A stretch of DNA of 64,000 nucleotides from Marispirochaeta sp963667435 (GTDB taxonomy: Bacteria > Spirochaetota > Spirochaetia > JC444 > Marispirochaetaceae), in contig OY763414.1 in NCBI GenBank assembly GCA_963667435.1, positions 186,001 through 250,000 of the forward strand. The letters are read 5' to 3'. Below are positions 59,832 through 64,000 of this stretch, piece after piece. The first letter of the stretch is position 1. Each line of letters begins with the position of its first letter. Under the pieces are notes generated by a model that was not told the origin of the DNA, searched no databases, and was given only the letters and a program-made list of their open reading frames with translations. The translations under genes were made by a program, and so were the position numbers.

Positions 59832-60107
59832 TCAAGTTTTTTTTAACCACTCGATCTCGTATTGCTGCTGGCCAATTTTCTTGAAAAGATCTTCCTGCGT
59901 TTCTTCCAGAATCTTCTTGGAGTCATCTGCCTTGGTATTAAAAACAGATGCACCCTTTTCAAGAAACTGCTTTTTCCAGTTACTGACCTGGTTTGGATGA
60001 ACCTGATACTGAGCGGCAATTTCAGAAATCTGCCGCTCACCTTTGATAGCTTCTATTACAATTTGGAACTTCTGTTCATTGGTAAATTTTCTTCGTCCCT
60101 TAGACAC
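59832..60107 (-). CDS. IS3-family transposase OrfA (C-terminus altered by an A8 run)
   Basis: 91 aa from GTG. HTH: FTNEQKFQIVIEAIKGERQI, YQVHPNQVSNWKKQFLEKGA. Coiled tail FKKIGQQQYEIEWLKKT. It ends inside a run of eight A (59837-59844); with seven A the frame would continue NLKLVESWRKEK and stop at the OrfB start, the usual arrangement. The extra base is either a mutation or is corrected by slippage. Confidence 0.85.
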   Translation of the reverse strand: MSKGRRKFTNEQKFQIVIEAIKGERQISEIAAQYQVHPNQVSNWKKQFLEKGASVFNTKADDSKKILEETQEDLFKKIGQQQYEIEWLKKT

Positions 60108-60170
60108 TTCTTGCTCCGTAGTTCATGGTACAACAAACTTAACTTGTTGTCCAAAATCACGGGTCCATTA

Positions 60171-60281
60171 TATTTTGATTGTTTGGTTACAACCATTACA
60201 AGGCAGTACCGCCCTTTTTTTCAAGCCGGACTCTGCAATTTCATTCCGGTGATTTCCTGCAATTTAGCACCGGTGGTGACA
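60171..60281 (-). mobile_element. IS21-family right-end remnant
   Basis: About 110 bp nearly identical to the istA-proximal end of the complete IS21 (48455-48563): TTGATTGTTTGGTTACAACC, the ATTCCGGTGATTTCCTGC repeat and the ending GGTGGTGACA. The rest of that copy is gone. Confidence 0.85.
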
Positions 60282-60832
60282 TTAAAATACAGTGATATCT
60301 ATCTTTACCAATAACAGTACCCAAGATTTTCAAAATTCTCTACAGACGCTGAACGAGTATATATGCCGTTTACCTGGCTAAATACCCCTGGAATCACGTG
60401 AGCCGTACCTTTTACGAACTCTTTTCGTGATAATTCGCAGGTGTTTATTTAAAAAGCCGCCGTGCTTTTTGTCCCATAAGCGATACCAGTAAATCGTCTC
60501 ATGACTCATAGTAAAAGAATGGAAACGTTTTGAGTGATCCACTATCTGATCAGGACTCCAGTCTCTTCTCAGATGTTGAAAAACAACTTTCCATTGATTA
60601 TCAGAAAAATGAGATCTTCGTCTTTCACGTCTACGACGGGTTGTAGAGTATCGATGAGCTACCTCATTTCTGTTACCATCATCATGATTGGAACGGTTTC
60701 TCCGAAATTCTCTGCTGATTGTGCTCTTTAAACGTTTTATTGACGTGATATCTCAAACAACGAATTATTCCTACTTAAAAGAAAAGCAATAGTGTATCGT
60801 TCTTCTTGGGAGAGTTGATGACAATTACCCAT
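60282..60832 (-). pseudogene. IS30-family transposase, N-terminal half, frameshifted
   Basis: From ATG 60832 reads MGNCHQLSQEERYTIAFLLS; a frameshift and stop near 60735 follow. Then KSTISREFRRNRSNHDDGNR, WKVVFQHLRRDWSPDQIVDH, SHETIYWYRLWDKKHGGFLN, VRKRYGSRDSRGI-stop-PGKRHI. The order is that of IS30 transposases, truncated before the DDE core by the IS21 remnant. Dead. Confidence 0.75.
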
Positions 60833-61187
60833 AATACAGTCCTTTATCTTAGCGGATCAGGTACTGTATGAGTATCTTAGCTCTCTCCTTCTTAAGGAAT
60901 ATCGTTGCACTTATTTTTTGCATCCGCGAGTTGTAGAGAATAAAACATATGAGCTGTATTTCCGGTAACTCTTTCTTTGATATGTAGATATGAATGAGCA
61001 GAAAGTTTATGACATTATGAACTATAAAAATGAATTGAAACTGTAGGTGATGTCTCTTGCTTTCTGTTCATGATTTGATTGTTTGTACAAAACGATTTGT
61101 TTAAATGTTGATGATGTAAGTATTTAACAAATGTACTAATGCAAACTTATACATTGTTTAGAATATCGATACTTGATAGAATACGCT
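60833..61187. other. AT-rich non-coding interval before the methyltransferase
   Basis: No gene, RNA or clear promoter pair was recognised in these 355 bp. It contains the presumed outer end of the IS30 remnant and low-complexity AT-rich sequence; an alternative TTG start for the methyltransferase is at 61173. Confidence 0.4.
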
Positions 61188-62282
61188 ATGTCGTCTCAAC
61201 ATGCTATATATTTCGAGAATTCAGAGAACCTTTCTCAACTTGAAAATAATTCGATTGATCTTGTAGTCACCTCTCCACCATATCCAATGATTGAAATGTG
61301 GGACAAGATATTTTCTGATTGGGAACCTTTAGTCTCGGAATATTTAAAGAGTGAAGATGGTTTCAAGGCATTCAATGAAATGCATAAAAAGCTTGATCTG
61401 GTTTGGAACGAATGCGCACGTGTAGTTAAGGACGGTGGATTCATTTGTATAAACATCGGAGATGCAACAAGAAAAATTGGAGATAACTTTAAGCTATATT
61501 CGAATCATGCACGAATTGTTAGCTTTTTTCAAGAAATGAATTTTGATTCCTTACCATTGATTCTTTGGAGAAAACAAACTAATGCACCTAATAAATTTAT
61601 GGGTTCAGGAATGTTGCCATCTGGTGCGTACGTAACACTTGAACATGAATATGTATTAATATTTAGAAAAGGTAACAAAAAGAAATTTAGTTCAAATGAA
61701 CGAATCATAAGACAGGAAAGTGCTTTTTTTTGGGAAGAAAGAAACATTTGGTTTTCTGGTATTTGGGATTTCAAAGGAGTTAAGCAAAAATTAACTCTGA
61801 ATGAGTCAAGAGAAAGAAGTGCAGCTTTTCCATTAGAGTTAGCTAATAGGTTGGTAAATATGTATTCAATGAAAGGCGATACAGTATTAGATCCATTTGT
61901 AGGAACTGGTACAACTGTTAATGCATGCATATTGAATAATAGAAATAGTGTCGGATATGAAGTTGATGAAACATTTAAAGACCCTATTTATAAAAATATT
62001 AAAAAGTTTTTTTCAGAGGCAAATATTATTATCTATGAGCGCTATCAAAACCATAATAAATTTATCAAAGAATATATAGAAAGAAAAGGACCAACAAAAT
62101 ACATTAATGAAAATCATGATTTTCCTGTCGTGACACAACAAGAATTGCGAATGAAGCTTGAGAAGCTAACAAAGCTGAAAATAAATGACAATAGAGTATT
62201 ATGTGAATATGAAAAGTTTGAACCTTCTCATGACATGAAACCTATAGTACTTAATGATATAGCAAAAAAAGTGAGTCTGTAA
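61188..62282 (+). CDS. Orphan DNA methyltransferase, beta class (probably N4-cytosine)
   Basis: 364 aa from ATG 61188. Motif IV LVVTSPPYPMIEMWD (~30-42) precedes motif I DTVLDPFVGTGTTVNAC (~225), the beta order. SPPY is the form usual for N4-cytosine enzymes, with N6-adenine less likely. DLVWNECARVVKDGGFICIN followed by IGDAT is the family signature after motif IV. No cognate nuclease adjoins. The last codons GTG AGT CTG TAA run into an IS256-type terminal repeat (CTGTAAATTTT...GTGTAAATG), so the stop comes from the IS and the native C-terminus may be shortened. Confidence 0.88.
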   Translation: MSSQHAIYFENSENLSQLENNSIDLVVTSPPYPMIEMWDKIFSDWEPLVSEYLKSEDGFKAFNEMHKKLDLVWNECARVVKDGGFICINIGDATRKIGDNFKLYSNHARIVSFFQEMNFDSLPLILWRKQTNAPNKFMGSGMLPSGAYVTLEHEYVLIFRKGNKKKFSSNERIIRQESAFFWEERNIWFSGIWDFKGVKQKLTLNESRERSAAFPLELANRLVNMYSMKGDTVLDPFVGTGTTVNACILNNRNSVGYEVDETFKDPIYKNIKKFFSEANIIIYERYQNHNKFIKEYIERKGPTKYINENHDFPVVTQQELRMKLEKLTKLKINDNRVLCEYEKFEPSHDMKPIVLNDIAKKVSL

Positions 62283-62466
62283 ATTTTCCCGTGTAAATGC
62301 CTATTTTAATCATTCGAAAAGCGCTCACCATATTCAAGCTGAAATCTATTCATTGCCGGTTTCCAGGCGCGCAGTGGCATAGTCCATTTTTTTGATGCCT
62401 GCTGTATGGCCAAGTATACGATTTTGAATGCTGATTTGTCATTCGGAAAAATCCTGCGATTTTTTA
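62274..62466 (-). pseudogene. IS256-family remnant (C-terminal end plus terminal repeat)
   Basis: On the minus strand reads KNRRIFPNDKSAFKIVYLAI, QQASKKWTMPLRAWKPAMNR, FQLEYGERFSND-stop, then the terminal repeat ending at the methyltransferase. It matches the element C subtype (43845-45144). The rest is missing, replaced by the neighbouring complete IS256. Confidence 0.85.
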
Positions 62467-63726
62467 TAGCCTTGGGTAGCGCTTAAAATCTTTCGCACTT
62501 TTAGTTTTGGTCCTCAGGAAGCTTTTAAGCCCTTGCCTCCTTTTCCATATAATCATATTCCTCAACAGGTCGGTGTTCAAGTATTTTTTTGTACCCCACT
62601 TAGTTCCCGCAATATGCCACAGCCGAGCAGATACAAGCATCAAAGCAGATTCGCCATCCGGAAAATTACCAACGACTCTTGTACGTCTTCTGATCTCTCG
62701 CATGATACGTTCCAAAGGATTATTCGTCCGGATTCTGATCCAATGACGCTCCGGGAAATGCATATACTCTAGCGTTTCATGAATTGATTCGGCAACCTTT
62801 TCTGAGGCCTTTTTCAATTTCATCTCGTTAAGTTTTTCTGATACAGATTTTGCTTTTTTCAGGGCTTCTTCCCGCGTCTCCTGTGTGTGTATTGCTTTCA
62901 ACATTGCAGCAACTTCACGCACCTTGCCTCGCGGAACAATGGAAAAGACATTCCGATAAAAATGCACCACACATCGCTGCCATCGAGAATCAGGAAAAAA
63001 CTCTTCCAGGGATTCTGCTATCCCCATACACTTGTCGGAAATAAACAGTTTTGTTTCTTGAAGACCACGGCTTTTAAGATACTTCAAGAAATTGCTCCAG
63101 CCTGCTTTATCTTCCTTTGCTCCTTCAGCAATGCCAATAATCTCGCGAAAACCGCTGTCAGAGACCCCTATTGCGACTATAACGGATACATTTCGTACTT
63201 CTCCGGCCCATGATCGTTTTAGTACAATCCCATCTAAATACACGTATGAATAATATTCCTTAAGTGGTCGGTTTCGCCAGTTTTCAATTTTATCGTAGAT
63301 CTGCTTGTTGAGATTACTGACTGTTCCGGAAGATATCTTGGTTCCCCAGAGTGCTTCGGTGATATCTTCGACTCTTCGAACAGATACTCCAGCCAAATAC
63401 ATTTCGATAAGTGATTCTTCGACAGATGCTTCTCTGCGTTTATACCGTTCAATGATTGCTGTTTCAAAAGGAAGATTTCGTAGTTTCGGTACTTTCAATT
63501 CTACACGGCCAGCACTGGTATCAAGGTTTCGAGTATAGTGACCTGCACGAGTTCCTTTCCGCTCTTCTGATCGTTCGTACCGCTGAGCATTGCAGAGCCT
63601 GTCTGCTTCTGCATCCAGCATAGAATTCAAGGTTTCTTCAACGGTATCTTTAACGACTTCTTTCAGTTGGGATTGGACGATTCCCTCATTGATCTGTATA
63701 ATATTACTTGGTGTTTTTGACGCCAT
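62464..63726 (-). CDS. IS256-family transposase (element A subtype, complete)
   Basis: 420 aa. VKDTVEETLNSMLDAEADRL at the N-terminus, D in YVYLDGIVLKRSWAGEVRN, D in LFISDKCMGIAESLEEFF, E in NNPLERIMREIRRRTRVVGN. The final ~13 codons (SAKDFKRYPRL) run across the IS end into flanking DNA, longer than in element A; a +1 shift would give a stop near the equivalent place. SD GGAGG sits in a 9-bp leader hairpin. Confidence 0.92.
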   Translation of the reverse strand: MASKTPSNIIQINEGIVQSQLKEVVKDTVEETLNSMLDAEADRLCNAQRYERSEERKGTRAGHYTRNLDTSAGRVELKVPKLRNLPFETAIIERYKRREASVEESLIEMYLAGVSVRRVEDITEALWGTKISSGTVSNLNKQIYDKIENWRNRPLKEYYSYVYLDGIVLKRSWAGEVRNVSVIVAIGVSDSGFREIIGIAEGAKEDKAGWSNFLKYLKSRGLQETKLFISDKCMGIAESLEEFFPDSRWQRCVVHFYRNVFSIVPRGKVREVAAMLKAIHTQETREEALKKAKSVSEKLNEMKLKKASEKVAESIHETLEYMHFPERHWIRIRTNNPLERIMREIRRRTRVVGNFPDGESALMLVSARLWHIAGTKWGTKKYLNTDLLRNMIIWKRRQGLKSFLRTKTKSAKDFKRYPRL

Positions 63727-63813
63727 AAAGGTCCTCCTGGTTCAGATTTTTTTGTGGTGAAATCATTCTAAACCTTCCTGAGGACCTTTTCTATTTTAAA
63801 ATGTGCGAAAGAT
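62487..63813 (-). mobile_element. IS256-family element (complete)
   Basis: About 1.33 kb. Inverted ends AATCTTTCGCAC at 62487 and its complement ending 63813. No target duplication recognised. Lies between an IS256 remnant and a methyltransferase fragment. Confidence 0.8.
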
Positions 63814-63861
63814 TCTGGACGTTATCCAGGCATTACATGCAATGCACACAACAAACAATAT

Positions 63862-63942
63862 CGGTTCTGGAAAGAATGCGCTCGTGTTTTAAAGAAGGCA
63901 GCTTTGTTTGTATTAATATCCTGACCTTCAACGCAGGATTTC
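63862..63942 (+). pseudogene. Fragment of a second DNA methyltransferase
   Basis: TTC TGG AAA GAA TGC GCT... reads FWKECARVLK, then after a one-base shift EGSFVCINI. These match VWNECARVVKDGGFICINI of the methyltransferase at 61188 around residues 75-95. The fragment is frameshifted and has lost motif IV. The rest of 63814-64000 shows no other gene. Confidence 0.6.
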
Positions 63943-64000
63943 TTATGTACGTATTTATTCAAATGAACGAAGTTCCTGCTGGTGGCTGCTTTATGCCAAG

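Larger units (their letters stand above)
58944..60167 (-). mobile_element. IS3-family element (second type)
   Basis: 1224 bp. Inverted ends TGGACCC at both sides, continuing with partial similarity (AAGACAGCA / TGGACAACA). Carries orfA and orfB. No clear target duplication. Right flank is an IS21 end remnant. Confidence 0.85.

Noticed and set aside
60534..60731. 65-aa plus-strand frame at 60534
   Set aside because: It lies opposite an IS30 transposase remnant whose protein pattern is clear on the minus strand.

Overview
The window reads as a chromosome segment of a spirochaete (order Spirochaetales, free-living type). The evidence is a FlaB-type flagellin, a BpuR-like PUR-domain nucleic-acid-binding protein, a short SMC without a recognisable hinge, several proteins I know only from spirochaetes, and an elongation factor G of the spirochaete type beside a second EF-G-like GTPase. 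The species cannot be named from sequence alone.

Layout. (1) 1-2.8 kb: two EF-G-like genes on the minus strand, then tRNA-Val. (2) 2.8-4.8 kb: a small decayed island behind tRNA-Val, made of an integrase N-terminal fragment, a complete IS3-family element and the tail of an IS256-family element. (3) 4.9-37.5 kb: dense core genome. It holds PLP synthase (pdxST), rnhB, smc, an ffh-rpsP-khpA-rimM-trmD-rplS translation operon running into FliK-like, FlhB-like and HD-GYP genes, coaD, rpmF-acpP-rnc, a CCA-adding enzyme, flaB, thiamine pyrophosphokinase, a HIT protein, methionine aminopeptidase and tRNA-Thr. (4) 37.5 kb to the end: an AT-rich mobile island behind tRNA-Thr. It starts with a complete tyrosine recombinase and a Vsr / m5C-methyltransferase / Eco29kI-like endonuclease operon. 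Next comes a nest of three IS256-family elements, then a DUF6161-like membrane gene cut by an IS21 element, and a string of same-strand unknown and nuclease-like genes whose gaps look like integron attC sites. A divergent XRE-repressor/small-gene block resembling a phage control region follows, then an IS481 element, a GNAT enzyme, a lipoprotein, a receiver protein, and a graveyard of IS3, IS21, IS30 and IS256 pieces around an orphan (probably N4-cytosine) DNA methyltransferase.

Most notable: (a) the flaB leader has two GGA-loop hairpins, one over the Shine-Dalgarno sequence, which is the architecture expected for CsrA repression; (b) insertions can be undone on paper, with 8-, 9- and 5-bp target duplications, restoring a 394-aa transposase and a 402-aa membrane protein; (c) the transposase leaders of several unrelated IS elements share a hairpin that hides the ribosome-binding site, with a common ACCAC/AAAA loop motif; (d) the orphan methyltransferase takes its stop codon from an IS256 terminal repeat, and a second degraded copy of its family lies at the right edge.

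All positions were read by eye. Family names rest on motif recognition and no database search was run. IS ends without a stated target duplication are approximate.
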